DNA from: an uncultured Rhodopila sp.
GTDB taxonomy: Bacteria; Pseudomonadota; Alphaproteobacteria; Acetobacterales; Acetobacteraceae
DNA length: 64,000 bases
Assembly: GCF_903915725.1 (NCBI RefSeq)
Contig: NZ_CAIWTY010000077.1
Coordinates: 26,234 to 90,233 of the forward strand
Direction: 5' to 3'
Each line of letters opens with the position of its first letter. Within the stretch, counting starts at the first letter, position 1. The notes under the pieces were generated by a model. It ran no database searches. It saw only the letters and a program-made list of their open reading frames with translations, and was not told the origin of the DNA. The position numbers and the translations under genes were made by a program. Below, in pieces: positions 8,920 to 18,347 of the stretch.

Positions 8920-9765
8920 GTGGCCGGATTCAAGAGCACCGAAGCCTACATCGCGACCCGCGATCTCGAAGTCGCGGTCAACGCCGCCGTCACCCTCCAG
9001 CGCCCCCTGCTGGTCAAGGGCGAGCCCGGCACCGGCAAGACCGTCCTCGCGCACGAGGTCGCCCAATCCCTCGGCTGCCCGCTGATCGAGTGGCACATCA
9101 AGTCCACCACCAAGGCGCAGCAGGGCCTGTATGAATACGACGCCGTCTCCCGCCTGCGCGACGGCCAGCTCGGCGACCCGCGGGTGCATGACATCGGCAA
9201 CTATATCGTCCGCGGCAAGCTGTGGGACGCCTTCGAGGCCGACGAGCAGACCGTCGTGCTGATCGACGAGGTCGACAAGGCCGACATCGAGTTCCCCAAC
9301 GATCTGCTGCTCGAACTCGACCGCATGCAGTTCTTCGTCTACGAAACCCGCAAAACCGTTGCCGCCAAGCACCGGCCGGTGGTGATCATCACCTCGAATA
9401 ATGAGAAGGAACTGCCCGACGCCTTCCTGCGCCGCTGCTTCTTCCATTATATTCGCTTCCCGGATCGTCCCACCATGGAACGGATCGTCGATGCCCACTA
9501 CCCCGACATCCGCAAGGACCTCGCGCGCGAGGCGCTGAACGTGTTCTTCCAGGTGCGCGAGGTCCCCGGCCTGAAGAAGAAGCCCGCCACCTCCGAACTG
9601 CTCGACTGGCTGAAGCTGCTGATGGTGGAAGACCTCCCCGTCGAGGCGCTGCGCAGCAACGAAAAGCAGGTCGTCATTCCGCCGCTGTACGGGGCGCTGC
9701 TGAAGAACGAGCAGGATGTCCACCTGTTCGAGCGCCTCGCCTTCCTGTCGCGCCGGGGCGGCTGA
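8920..9765 (+). CDS. MoxR-type AAA+ ATPase
   Basis: 281 residues with Walker A GEPGTGKT near residues 37-44, Walker B VVLIDEVDKAD, sensor 1 VVIITSNNEKELPDAF and the arginine-finger region LRRCFFHYIRFP. This is the MoxR AAA+ class that typically works as a chaperone for partner VWA proteins in metalloenzyme maturation or stress. A GTG start at 8920 is preceded by a GAGGA-type ribosome-binding site. The stop codon overlaps the start of the VWA gene (TGATG), the typical MoxR/VWA pair. No carbon monoxide or methanol dehydrogenase genes are near, so the client is unknown. Confidence 0.9.
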   Translation: MAGFKSTEAYIATRDLEVAVNAAVTLQRPLLVKGEPGTGKTVLAHEVAQSLGCPLIEWHIKSTTKAQQGLYEYDAVSRLRDGQLGDPRVHDIGNYIVRGKLWDAFEADEQTVVLIDEVDKADIEFPNDLLLELDRMQFFVYETRKTVAAKHRPVVIITSNNEKELPDAFLRRCFFHYIRFPDRPTMERIVDAHYPDIRKDLAREALNVFFQVREVPGLKKKPATSELLDWLKLLMVEDLPVEALRSNEKQVVIPPLYGALLKNEQDVHLFERLAFLSRRGG

Positions 9766-10943
9766 TGTTCGCGCACCTCGTCCTGGGATTGCGCTCCGCC
9801 GGCCTGCCGGCCTCGATCACCGAGTATCTGACCCTGCTCGGCGCGATGAAGGCCGGCGTGGCGGAGTACAGCGTCGATGATTTCTACTATCTGGCCCGCG
9901 CCACGCTGGTAAAAGACGAGCGTCACCTCGACAAATTCGACCGCGTCTTCGCCCAGTGCTTCAAGGGCCTGGAACCGCCCGACGGCGTCAAGGTCGAGGA
10001 CCTGCCGGAGGAATGGCTGAAGAAACTGGCCGAAAAACTCCTGTCCCCGGAAGAAATGGCGAAAATCCAGTCACTCGGCGGCTTCGATGCGATCATGAAC
10101 CGCCTGAAGGAACTCCTGGCGGAACAGAAAGGCCGTCACCAGGGCGGATCGAAATGGATTGGCACCGCCGGAACCTCGCCGTTCGGCGCCTATGGCTACA
10201 ACCCGGAAGGCGTGCGTATCGGCCAGGACGAATCCCGCCACCGCCGCGCGGTGAAAGTCTGGGACAAGCGGGATTTCAAAGACCTCGACGACACCGTCGA
10301 ACTCGGCACCCGCGGCATGAAGCTGGCATTGCGCCGCCTGCGCCGCTTCGCCCGCCAGGGTGCGGCGACAGAACTGGACCTTCCGGACACGATCCGTTCC
10401 ACCGCCAACAACGCCGGCAGCCTGGACCTGAAAATGGTGCCGGAGCGGCACAATACGGTGAAGGTGCTGCTTTTCCTCGACGTCGGCGGCTCGATGGACG
10501 ACCACATCCGCCAGACCGAAGAACTGTTCTCCGCCGTGCGCAGCGAGTTCAAGCACCTGGAACATTACTACTTCCACAACTTCCCCTATGAAAGAGTCTG
10601 GAAGCACAACCGCCGCCGCCACGACGAAACCATCCCCACCTGGCAGGTCCTGCGCACCTACGGCCCCGACTACAAGCTGATCATCGTCGGCGACGCGTCG
10701 ATGAGTCCTTACGAGATCACCATGCCCGGCGGCTCGGTCGAGCATTACAACGAAGAAGCCGGCACCGTCTGGCTCGACCGCCTCGCCTCCCACTACCGCC
10801 GATCGGCGTGGCTGAACCCGATGCCGCGGCCAACCTGGGGGCACACGCGATCGATCAGCATGGTCAACGACCTGATGGCCGGACGGATGTATCCGCTGAC
10901 GGTGCATGGGATTGACGACATGACGCGGGAGTTGAGCCGGTAG
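9765..10943 (+). CDS. CoxE-like VWA domain protein, MoxR partner
   Basis: 392 residues. The C-terminal half is a VWA-like domain with a metal-site variant DVGGSMD in place of the classical DxSxS, followed by HHIRQT-type spacing, HYYFHNFPYERVW, and IIVGDASMSPYE. The N-terminal part (residues 1-130) is helical and contains the SITEYLTLLGAM segment seen in COG3825/CoxE-like proteins. It overlaps moxR by one base, so translational coupling is likely. The family is thought to act with the MoxR ATPase in metal-cofactor insertion or complex assembly; the client here cannot be inferred. Confidence 0.85.
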   Translation: MFAHLVLGLRSAGLPASITEYLTLLGAMKAGVAEYSVDDFYYLARATLVKDERHLDKFDRVFAQCFKGLEPPDGVKVEDLPEEWLKKLAEKLLSPEEMAKIQSLGGFDAIMNRLKELLAEQKGRHQGGSKWIGTAGTSPFGAYGYNPEGVRIGQDESRHRRAVKVWDKRDFKDLDDTVELGTRGMKLALRRLRRFARQGAATELDLPDTIRSTANNAGSLDLKMVPERHNTVKVLLFLDVGGSMDDHIRQTEELFSAVRSEFKHLEHYYFHNFPYERVWKHNRRRHDETIPTWQVLRTYGPDYKLIIVGDASMSPYEITMPGGSVEHYNEEAGTVWLDRLASHYRRSAWLNPMPRPTWGHTRSISMVNDLMAGRMYPLTVHGIDDMTRELSR

Positions 10944-11026
10944 GCGCACACGGTCGAGACGGGTGACGTCCGCGGCACCATTGACCGCCCGAGCCGCTGT
11001 ATCATGGCCGGCTCGGCCGATACTTA

Positions 11027-11120
11027 TGTGTCATGGCCGGGCTTGTCCCGGCCATCCACGACTAGCGGTGCGGGTTGACGCAAAGTCGTGGATGGCCGGA
11101 CCAAGTCCGGCCATGACACA
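11027..11120. repeat. Palindromic interspersed repeat, copy 1 (CCGGGC type)
   Basis: 94 bp. The outer arms TGTGTCATGGCCGG and CCGGCCATGACACA are perfect inverted repeats. Inside, GGCCATCCACGACT pairs with AGTCGTGGATGGCC. Each half can also fold alone (TGGCCGGG with CCCGGCCA across a short CTTGT loop), giving a nested cruciform-like element. It lies between the convergent VWA and hpnH genes. A degenerate half-arm (ATCATGGCCGGCTCGGCCGAT) sits just before it at about 11001. Confidence 0.9.
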
Positions 11121-11181
11121 AGATGGAATGAACAAGCCCGTATCCATGACACGGGAGCCGAGGCAACGTCCGCGCCACCAC

Positions 11182-12342
11182 TCAATCCGCCGCATCGGCG
11201 ACATCCTCAACCGGCTTCTTCTCCGCCCGGATGCGCTTGACCGCAGTCTCCACATGCCGGCTGAACACGTATTCCGCCGGCCGCTGCTTCTCCAGCGACA
11301 CATCCGGCGCCATCGGCCCCTCCGTGCGGATACCCAGCATCACCTGAGCCGCCGCCCGCCACGGCTTGCGCACCGTCTCCACCACCGCGCTCGCCTCATA
11401 GCCGGAATGCACCATGCAATCGGCGCACTTCTCATAGTTCCCGGTGCCATACCGATCCCAGTCGGTCGTCTCCATCAGCTCCTTGAACGTCTTGGCGTAC
11501 CCCTCGCCCAGCAGGTAGCAGGGCCGCTGCCAGCCGAAATATGTCCGCGTCGGGTTGCCCCACGGCGTGCAATGGAACGTCTGGTTGCCGGCGAGAAAAT
11601 CCAGGAACATGGAAGACTGGTTGAACGCCCACTTGCCCTTCCAGGTCCCCTTCCCTTGCCGGCTGAAAATCCCCCGGAACAGCTCCTTCGTCTTCGACCG
11701 ATTGAGAAAATGCTGCTGGTCCGGCGCCCGCTCATACGCATAGCCCGGCGACACCGAAATCCCGTCCACCCCCAGCGCCATTACGTCGTCGAAGAACGTC
11801 GCGACCTTCTCCGGCTCCGCCGTATTGAACAGCGTCGTGTTGATGATCGTCCGGAACCCGAGCCGCTTCGACTCGGCAATCGCCGCCACCGCGCGGTCGT
11901 AGACACCGTCCTGGCAGACCGAGACATCATGCTCCGCCCGCCCGCCATCCAGGTGAACCGACCAGGAGAACCATTTGCTCGGCTTGAACAAATGCATCTT
12001 CTTCTCAAGCAGCAGCGCATTGGTGCAGACGATGACGAACTTCTTGCGCGCGATCGCACCCTCGACCACCTGGTCGATCTCCTTGTGCAGCAGCGGCTCC
12101 CCGCCGGCGATCACCACCACCGGAGCGTCGCACTCGTCCACCGCCTCCAGGCACTCGGCGACGGACAATCGCTGGTTCAGGATCTCAGGCGGATAGTCGA
12201 TCTTGCCGCAGCCGGCGCAGGCCAGGTTGCAGCGAAACAGCGGCTCCAGCATCAGCACCAGCGGGTAGCGCTTGCGGCCAATCAGATGCTGTTTGACGAC
12301 ATAGGCACCGACGCGGAGCGCCTGGTTCAACGGGACGGACAT
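11182..12342 (-). CDS. hpnH: HpnH, hopanoid C35 side-chain radical SAM protein
   Basis: 386 residues. The radical-SAM cluster motif is RCNLACAGC (Cys38, Cys42, Cys45), followed by GGEPLLHKEI and, near the C-terminus, a cysteine cluster in NYEKCADCMVHSGYE typical of HpnH. HpnH joins 5'-deoxyadenosyl to diploptene, forming adenosylhopane, the first step to C35 bacteriohopanepolyols. Length and N-terminus (MSVPLNQALRVGAYV) match the family closely. It lies 15 bp downstream of ispH on the minus strand, so the two are probably cotranscribed and divergent from the ispA-dxs-hpnM-hpnI-hpnJ run. Confidence 0.96.
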   Translation of the reverse strand: MSVPLNQALRVGAYVVKQHLIGRKRYPLVLMLEPLFRCNLACAGCGKIDYPPEILNQRLSVAECLEAVDECDAPVVVIAGGEPLLHKEIDQVVEGAIARKKFVIVCTNALLLEKKMHLFKPSKWFSWSVHLDGGRAEHDVSVCQDGVYDRAVAAIAESKRLGFRTIINTTLFNTAEPEKVATFFDDVMALGVDGISVSPGYAYERAPDQQHFLNRSKTKELFRGIFSRQGKGTWKGKWAFNQSSMFLDFLAGNQTFHCTPWGNPTRTYFGWQRPCYLLGEGYAKTFKELMETTDWDRYGTGNYEKCADCMVHSGYEASAVVETVRKPWRAAAQVMLGIRTEGPMAPDVSLEKQRPAEYVFSRHVETAVKRIRAEKKPVEDVADAAD

Positions 12343-12357
12343 GCTGGACTGAGTTCC

Positions 12358-13287
12358 TTAAACGTCGGCGACCTGGGCGGGGAAGCGGAAGCGAACATCC
12401 TCCGCCACGCCGTCCTGCAAAGCTATATGGGTCTCGCCGAAGCGTTGCAGCCCGTCCAGCACGCCCTGCACCAGAGTCTCCGGTGCCGATGCTCCGGCGG
12501 TGACGCCGACGGAGCTGATCCCGACGAACCATTCGGCCTGCAGCGCGTCGGCATCATCGATCAGATAGGACGGCTTGCCGAGTTCGGCGCCGATTTCCCG
12601 CAACCGGTTGGAGTTGGACGAATTGCGGGAACCAACGACGAGAAGCATGTCGACGTTGTGCGCCAGGTCGCGCACCGCCTGCTGGCGGTTCTGCGTCGCA
12701 TAGCAGATGTCGCGCACATCCGGCCCGATGGTGGCGGGAAAGCGCTCCATCAGCGCCTGGATAATGCCGCGGGTATCGTCCACCGACAGCGTGGTCTGGG
12801 TAATGTAGGCCAGCTTCTCCGGGTCCGCGACCTGCAGCCGCCCGACATCCGCGACCGTTTGCACCAAGTGCACCTTGCCCTGGATCTGGCCGATGACGCC
12901 TTCCACCTCCGCATGGCCGGCATGACCGATCAGGACGATTTCGCGGCCCTGCCTTGCGTACCGGCGACCCTCGTTATGGACCTTGGCGACCAGGGGGCAG
13001 GTCGCGTCGATTACCGGCAGGCCGCGTTCGGCGGCCGCCTGCTCCACCGACTTCGGCACCCCGTGGGCGGAGAACACCGTCATCGAGCCGGGAGGAATCT
13101 CATCCAACTCATCAACAAAAACGGCGCCGCGGGTGCGCAAATCCTCCACCACGTGCCGGTTATGCACAATCTCGTGACGAACATAGATCGGCGGCCCGAA
13201 TTTCCGCAGTGCACGCTCGACGATTTCGATGGCTCTTTCCACGCCGGCGCAAAAACCGCGGGGTTGGGCGAGGACGACACGCAGCAT
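12358..13287 (-). CDS. ispH: 4-hydroxy-3-methylbut-2-enyl diphosphate reductase IspH
   Basis: 309 residues. The three iron-sulfur cysteines are visible in GFCAGVERA (Cys13), [11 protein letters not shown] and [11 protein letters not shown], and the SxN-type segment appears as [10 protein letters not shown]. It catalyses the last MEP-pathway step, forming IPP and DMAPP. The start at 13287 ([13 protein letters not shown]) is standard for the family; the open frame extends upstream to 13401 without homology. Placed directly before hpnH, it links precursor synthesis to hopanoid production. Confidence 0.96.
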   Translation of the reverse strand: MLRVVLAQPRGFCAGVERAIEIVERALRKFGPPIYVRHEIVHNRHVVEDLRTRGAVFVDELDEIPPGSMTVFSAHGVPKSVEQAAAERGLPVIDATCPLVAKVHNEGRRYARQGREIVLIGHAGHAEVEGVIGQIQGKVHLVQTVADVGRLQVADPEKLAYITQTTLSVDDTRGIIQALMERFPATIGPDVRDICYATQNRQQAVRDLAHNVDMLLVVGSRNSSNSNRLREIGAELGKPSYLIDDADALQAEWFVGISSVGVTAGASAPETLVQGVLDGLQRFGETHIALQDGVAEDVRFRFPAQVADV

Positions 13288-13618
13288 CACAGACAGTCTC
13301 CGAACTAATACCGGACCGCTACGGTCCCGATTAAAACCGCACAGATATCGCAGATCGACCCCCGCGCCGCAATGACGAAGCGCCGCGTTGCACGGCAACA
13401 TAGGGACGCGGTCGGCGGATCGCCAAGGCGGATACGATACCGGATACGCGGTTTCGCGGCAGGCTCGATCTTAGGGGCTTGCAATGCGTGGCTTTTCAGC
13501 AACAAGTGCCGCTTTCCGCGCGCGGGTTTGGATGCACAATCTCCGCAAGCGTGTTATCGGCGTGAAACTTGGCTCCCGTTTGGGGGAGTCGCTGATCTCG
13601 GGGCTGGCTGTGGCTTTA
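13288..13618. promoter_or_regulatory. Divergent ispH / ispA intergenic region (331 bp)
   Basis: This should contain the promoters of both hopanoid/MEP transcripts. The frame of ispA stays open through part of it (from 13484), but those residues lack farnesyl-diphosphate-synthase character. I see no xseB-like small gene, which often precedes ispA in proteobacteria, and no clear terminator or riboswitch. Confidence 0.4.
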
Positions 13619-14521
13619 ATGAAAATCGTACCGCCGAACGATCTGGCCGCCGAGATGGCGCGGGTGGCAGCGCTTGTGGAACAGGCCCTCGATGTGCTGC
13701 TGCCGCCGATCGAAGGCGCTGAGGGCAGGCTCGCCGAGGCGATGCGCTATGCAACGCTGAACGGCGGCAAGCGGATGCGCGGCTTCCTGGTGATGCAGAC
13801 TGCCTCCTTGTTCGCCGTCTCGCAGACCTGCGCCGCGCGGGTCGCCGCCTCGGTCGAGATGCTGCACGCCTATTCGCTGGTGCATGACGACCTGCCGGCG
13901 ATGGATAACGACGATCTGCGCCGCGGCAAGCCGAGCACGCACAAGGCGTTCGATGAGGCGACCGCGATCCTGGCCGGCGACGCGCTGCAAACCCGCGCCT
14001 TCGAAATCCTGGCCGAACCGGACACCCACTCCGATCCGCAGGCAAGATGTGAATTGGTCGCTGCGCTAGGCGCTGCATCCGGCGCGCGCGGCATGGCGGG
14101 CGGCCAGATGATCGACATGCTGGCCGAGGGCCAGACCCTGGACGCCCCGGCGGTGACCCGCCTGCAGGCACTCAAGACCGGCCGGCTGATCCAATACAGC
14201 GTCGAAGCCGGCGCCATGCTCGGCCGCGCCTCGCCACAGGATCGCCATGTTCTGGCGGCCTACGGGCGCGATATCGGTGCGGCGTTCCAGATCGCCGACG
14301 ACCTGCTGGATGTCGAGGGCAGCGATGCGGACCTCGGCAAGACCGCGGGCAAGGACGAGGCGGCCGGAAAAGCGACCATGGTGGCGGTGCTGGGTGTGGA
14401 GATGGCGCGGGCGCATGCGGACATGCTGGCCAGGCAGGCCGCGGCCCACCTGGAAGGATTCGGAGATCGTGCGGCTTACCTTCGCGAACTGGCGGCCTTT
14501 GTCGTCGCCAGGCGCAATTGA
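13619..14521 (+). CDS. ispA: Farnesyl/polyprenyl diphosphate synthase IspA
   Basis: 300 residues when started at 13619, the usual IspA length. The first aspartate-rich motif is DDLPAMDNDD, preceded by VEMLHAYSLVH, and the second is IADDLLD near residue 220. GGKRMRGFL (substrate-binding Lys/Arg) lies upstream. It condenses IPP with DMAPP/GPP to make farnesyl diphosphate, the squalene and hopanoid precursor. Upstream in-frame ATGs (13484, 13532) would add up to 45 residues outside the family; the ribosome-binding site at 13619 is weak. It is followed 12 bp later by dxs. Confidence 0.92.
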   Translation: MKIVPPNDLAAEMARVAALVEQALDVLLPPIEGAEGRLAEAMRYATLNGGKRMRGFLVMQTASLFAVSQTCAARVAASVEMLHAYSLVHDDLPAMDNDDLRRGKPSTHKAFDEATAILAGDALQTRAFEILAEPDTHSDPQARCELVAALGAASGARGMAGGQMIDMLAEGQTLDAPAVTRLQALKTGRLIQYSVEAGAMLGRASPQDRHVLAAYGRDIGAAFQIADDLLDVEGSDADLGKTAGKDEAAGKATMVAVLGVEMARAHADMLARQAAAHLEGFGDRAAYLRELAAFVVARRN

Positions 14522-14533
14522 ACAGGAGTTTTG

Positions 14534-16522
14534 ATGAGCCCGATTACTACCCCGCTGCTCGACCGCGTTTCCACGCCGGCCGACATGCGCAATTTCTCCA
14601 TCGAGCAGCTCAAGCAGCTCGCGGATGAAGTTCGGGCCGAGACCGTTGACGCGGTATCGGTAACCGGTGGTCATTTGGGCGCATCTTTGGGCGTGGTTGA
14701 GCTGACGGTCGCGATCCACGCGGTGTTCGACACGCCAACCGACCGGGTGATCTGGGACGTCGGGCATCAGGCCTATCCGCACAAGATCCTGACCGGACGG
14801 CGCAGCGGTATCCGCACCTTGCGCCAGGGCGGCGGGCTGTCCGGCTTCACCCGCCGGGCGGAGAGCGACTACGACCCGTTCGGCGCAGCGCATTCCTCCA
14901 CCTCGATTTCCGCCGGTCTCGGCATGGCCGTGGCGCGCGACCTGAAGGCGGAACGCTACCTCGCCGCCTCCGAGGAGGAGCGGGAGGCGCAGGGTCTGGA
15001 GAACGACCAGCGCAACGTGATCTGTATTATCGGCGATGGCTCGATGAGCGCCGGCATGGCCTACGAGGCCATGAATAATGCCGGGGCGCTGAAATCGCGG
15101 CTCATCGTCATCCTGAACGACAACGACATGTCGATCGCCCCGCCCGTCGGCGCCATGAGCGCCTACCTGTCGCGGCTGATGTCGTCCCGCAGCTTCCTTT
15201 CGCTGCGCGACCTCGCGGTCAAAATGGTGAAACGCTTCCCGCGCGGCATCGAACGCACCGCCCGCCGCGCCGAGGAATACGCCCGCGGCATCCTGACCGG
15301 CGGCACGCTGTTCGAGGAACTCGGCTTCTATTACCTGGGCCCGATCGACGGCCATAACCTGGATCACCTGCTGCCGGTGCTGCGCAACATGCGCGAGGCC
15401 GAGGAGGCAGGGCCGATCCTGCTGCACGCGATCACCCAGAAGGGCAAGGGCTACGGCCCGGCGGAACGCGCGCCCGACAAGTATCATGGCGTGTCGAAGT
15501 TCAACGTCATCACCGGTGAGCAGGCCAAGGCGCCGCCCGGTCCGCCAAGCTACACCAAGGTGTTTGGCGATGCGCTGTGTTCGGAAGCACGGCGCGACCC
15601 GGCCGTGGTGGCGATCACCGCGGCGATGCCGACCGGCACCGGCCTCGACAAATTTGCCGCCGAGTTCCCGGATCGCATGTTCGATGTCGGCATAGCCGAA
15701 CAGCACGCCGTCACCTTCGCCGCCGGCATGGCGACCGAGGGGATGAAGCCGTTCTGCGCGATCTACTCGACGTTCCTGCAGCGCGGCTACGACCAGGTCG
15801 TGCACGACGTGGCGTTGCAATCGCTGCCGGTGCGCTTCGCCATGGACCGCGCAGGGTTCGTCGGCGCCGACGGTTCCACGCACGCCGGCAGCTTCGACCT
15901 GTCCTTCCTCGGCTGCCTGCCGAACATGGTCATCATGGCGCCGGCGGACGAAGCCGAGCTGGTCCACATGGTCGCCACCTCCGTTGCGATCGACGATCGT
16001 CCCAGCGCCTTCCGCTACCCGCGTGGCGAGGGCACCGGCGTGGTGCTGCCGACGGTGGGCGAAGTGCTGACCCTGGGCAAAGGCCGCGTGCTGCGCGAAG
16101 GCACCAACATCGCCATCCTGTCGCTGGGCACGCGGCTGGCCGACGCGCTCAAGGCGGCCGACGAACTGGCGGCGCGCGGTTTCCCGACCACCGTCGCCGA
16201 CGCCCGCTTCGCCAAGCCGATCGATACGGCGCTGGTGGAGCAACTGGCGAAGCACCATGAGGTGCTGATCACGATCGAAGAGGCTGCCATCGGCGGCTTC
16301 AGCGCCCAGGTGATGCAGCATCTGGCCTGGAAGGGCCTGCTGGATCACGGCCTGAAGATCCGCCCGATGATCATGCCCGACCTGTTCCTGGATCACGATT
16401 CCCAGGCGAAGCAAATGAGTGCGGCCGGACTGTCGGCGCGTGACATCGTCAACGTGGCGCTCGCCGCCGTCGGCATCGAAGTCCCGAGCACAGGCGCCAC
16501 GAAAGTCCTGACATCCAGATGA
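14534..16522 (+). CDS. dxs: 1-deoxy-D-xylulose-5-phosphate synthase Dxs
   Basis: 662 residues. Transketolase-type TPP-binding motif ([20 protein letters not shown]), the HxGxSLG-type N-terminal segment ([16 protein letters not shown]) and the catalytic Glu in [17 protein letters not shown] are present. It condenses pyruvate and glyceraldehyde 3-phosphate, the first and flux-controlling step of the MEP pathway. ATG at 14534 has AGGAG 6 nt upstream; a TTG at 14531 is an alternative. Its end overlaps hpnM by 4 nt (ATGA), so MEP flux and hopanoid tailoring are expressed together. Confidence 0.97.
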   Translation: MSPITTPLLDRVSTPADMRNFSIEQLKQLADEVRAETVDAVSVTGGHLGASLGVVELTVAIHAVFDTPTDRVIWDVGHQAYPHKILTGRRSGIRTLRQGGGLSGFTRRAESDYDPFGAAHSSTSISAGLGMAVARDLKAERYLAASEEEREAQGLENDQRNVICIIGDGSMSAGMAYEAMNNAGALKSRLIVILNDNDMSIAPPVGAMSAYLSRLMSSRSFLSLRDLAVKMVKRFPRGIERTARRAEEYARGILTGGTLFEELGFYYLGPIDGHNLDHLLPVLRNMREAEEAGPILLHAITQKGKGYGPAERAPDKYHGVSKFNVITGEQAKAPPGPPSYTKVFGDALCSEARRDPAVVAITAAMPTGTGLDKFAAEFPDRMFDVGIAEQHAVTFAAGMATEGMKPFCAIYSTFLQRGYDQVVHDVALQSLPVRFAMDRAGFVGADGSTHAGSFDLSFLGCLPNMVIMAPADEAELVHMVATSVAIDDRPSAFRYPRGEGTGVVLPTVGEVLTLGKGRVLREGTNIAILSLGTRLADALKAADELAARGFPTTVADARFAKPIDTALVEQLAKHHEVLITIEEAAIGGFSAQVMQHLAWKGLLDHGLKIRPMIMPDLFLDHDSQAKQMSAAGLSARDIVNVALAAVGIEVPSTGATKVLTSR

Positions 16523-17151
16523 GCCGTCTGACCAGGCGCGCGCTGCTGCCTGCCGCCGTGGCGGCAGCGCTGATTTCTATCCGGGCTTCGCGCGCGCAAC
16601 CGGGCGGCGATATTGGCGAGCCGCTGACCGCACTGTATGCCGCGTTGGAGTCGGCGATGCGGGCGGGTCACTCGGTGCCGTTCGTGCAGCGCTTCGACGC
16701 GCTGGCGCCGGTGGTGGACCGGGCCTTCGACCTGGATACCGTGCTCCGGGTATCGATCGGCATGCGCTGGGATGCGATGGATCCCGCGGTGCAGGCAAAG
16801 CTGCTGAAGGCCTTCCGCCGTTTCACCGTCGCCACCTATGTCGCCAATTTCGACAAGTATGACGGCGAGCGCTTTCAGGTGCTGCCCGGGTCGCGGGCCT
16901 CCGGCGCTGACAGGATCGTGCGCACCGAGATGGTCTCCGGCAACGGCGACCGCATGCGGCTGGATTACCTGATGCGGGACGACAGCGGCACGTGGCGCAT
17001 CGTCGATGTGCTGCTCGACGGGTCGATCAGCCGGGTGGCGGTGCAGCGCTCCGACTTCCGCAAGATCCTCGCCGGTGGGGACACCGATGCCCTGATCGCC
17101 AGCCTTCACCGGAAGGTCTCGGATTTGTCGGAAGGTGCGTTGAGTTCGTGA
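16519..17151 (+). CDS. hpnM: HpnM, hopanoid-associated MlaC/Ttg2D-like periplasmic protein
   Basis: 210 residues. An N-terminal signal sequence with a twin-arginine-like start ([20 protein letters not shown]) precedes an MlaC/toluene-tolerance-protein fold. [35 protein letters not shown] and [27 protein letters not shown] match the family. HpnM is implicated with the RND protein HpnN in hopanoid transport to the outer membrane; hpnN is not in this window. It overlaps dxs upstream (ATGA) and hpnI downstream (TGATG). Confidence 0.9.
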   Translation: MSRLTRRALLPAAVAAALISIRASRAQPGGDIGEPLTALYAALESAMRAGHSVPFVQRFDALAPVVDRAFDLDTVLRVSIGMRWDAMDPAVQAKLLKAFRRFTVATYVANFDKYDGERFQVLPGSRASGADRIVRTEMVSGNGDRMRLDYLMRDDSGTWRIVDVLLDGSISRVAVQRSDFRKILAGGDTDALIASLHRKVSDLSEGALSS

Positions 17152-18347
17152 TGACTGTTCTGGCGAGTCTCGCCGCGGCGGTGTCCGTCATCGGGCTGCT
17201 GCAGGTTTTGGTTGCGTCCCAACTGGTGGCGCGGTTCGCGCATGCCCGCCGGGCGGAGGCGTCCTGGCGCCCGCCGGTGACGGTGCTGAAGCCGCTGCAC
17301 GGCGATGAGCCGCTGCTGGAGGACGCGCTGGCGACGATCTGCCGGCAGGGCTATCCGCAGTGGCAGGTGGTGTTTGGCGTGCAGGAACCGAGCGATCCGG
17401 CCGTGGCCGTGGTTCGGCGCCTGCAGTCGCGGTTCCCGGCCTGCGACATCGTCCTGGTCATCGACCCCGCACTGCATGGCCGCAACCGCAAGGTCGGCAA
17501 TCTCATCAACATGCTGCCGGCGGCGCGGCACGACGTGCTGGTGATCGCCGATTCCGATGTGCATGTGCAGCCGGACTACCTCGATCGCCTGGTCTGCGCG
17601 CTGGCCGAACCGGGCGTCGGGCTGGTAACGACGATCTACGCCGGACTACCCGCCACCAAGGCGTTGCCGGCGATGAACGGCGCCGTCCAGATCACTCAGG
17701 GCTTCCTGCCCGGCGCGATCATGGCCCGCGCCATCGGGCGGCAGGACTGCCTCGGCGCGACGATGTGCCTGCGGCGGCGCGACCTGGTGCGGTGCGGCGG
17801 TTTCCGCGGCCTGGTCGATCATCTGGCCGACGACAACGTGCTGGGCCGCAAGATCATGGGCCTCGGGTTGCGGGTCGGGCTGGCCGATACGGTGCCGCTG
17901 ACCACGGTGCCGGAGGACAATTACCCCGCGCTGTTCCGCCATGAACTGCGCTGGGCGCGCACCATCCGGGCGCTGGAACCGGCGGGGTTCGCGGCCTCGG
18001 CGATGCAATATCCGCTGGCCTGGGCGCTGCTGACGATCCTGCTGTCGGGCGGCGAACTCTGGGCCTTCGGGCTGCTTGCGGCCGCATGGCTATTGCGCGC
18101 CGTCGCGGCGATCCGGGTGGACCGTGCTCTGGCGACACGGTGGAAGGGCGAAGACAGCGCGGCGCTGGCATTTCGCTGCCCGGTCTGGCTGCTGCCGGCG
18201 CGCGACCTCTTGTCCGTGGCCGTCATGGTTGCCAGCTATGGCGGACGCCAGGTGGACTGGCGGGGATACGGCCTGCATGCGGATACTCCGGACGCCGTCG
18301 GCTCGGCTGTCCGCTTCCATCCGATCGAGGAAATCAACGCGCGATGA
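17151..18347 (+). CDS. hpnI: HpnI, hopanoid glycosyltransferase (GT2, ceramide-glucosyltransferase-like)
   Basis: 398 residues. One N-terminal membrane helix, a GT2 catalytic domain with VTVLKPLHGDEPLL, the metal-binding IADSDVHV and the acceptor-site RHELRWARTIR (RxxRW-type), then C-terminal membrane helices. HpnI transfers N-acetylglucosamine from UDP-GlcNAc to bacteriohopanetetrol. The ATG at 17151 overlaps the hpnM stop. It is followed by hpnJ with a 4-nt overlap, matching the hpnI-hpnJ order of other hopanoid producers. Confidence 0.93.
   Translation: MTVLASLAAAVSVIGLLQVLVASQLVARFAHARRAEASWRPPVTVLKPLHGDEPLLEDALATICRQGYPQWQVVFGVQEPSDPAVAVVRRLQSRFPACDIVLVIDPALHGRNRKVGNLINMLPAARHDVLVIADSDVHVQPDYLDRLVCALAEPGVGLVTTIYAGLPATKALPAMNGAVQITQGFLPGAIMARAIGRQDCLGATMCLRRRDLVRCGGFRGLVDHLADDNVLGRKIMGLGLRVGLADTVPLTTVPEDNYPALFRHELRWARTIRALEPAGFAASAMQYPLAWALLTILLSGGELWAFGLLAAAWLLRAVAAIRVDRALATRWKGEDSAALAFRCPVWLLPARDLLSVAVMVASYGGRQVDWRGYGLHADTPDAVGSAVRFHPIEEINAR

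Noticed and set aside
11061..11110. Short ORFs reading MAGLGPAIHD... and WMAGPSPAMT... at repeat copies
   Set aside because: These peptides are produced by the palindromic repeat itself and recur at each copy; they are not genes.
10963..13308. Long plus-strand open frame (781 codons)
   Set aside because: Antisense to hpnH and ispH and starts within a palindromic repeat.
14066..16414. Long minus-strand open frame (782 codons)
   Set aside because: Antisense to dxs; composition (His/Arg/Gly-rich) typical of shadow frames.
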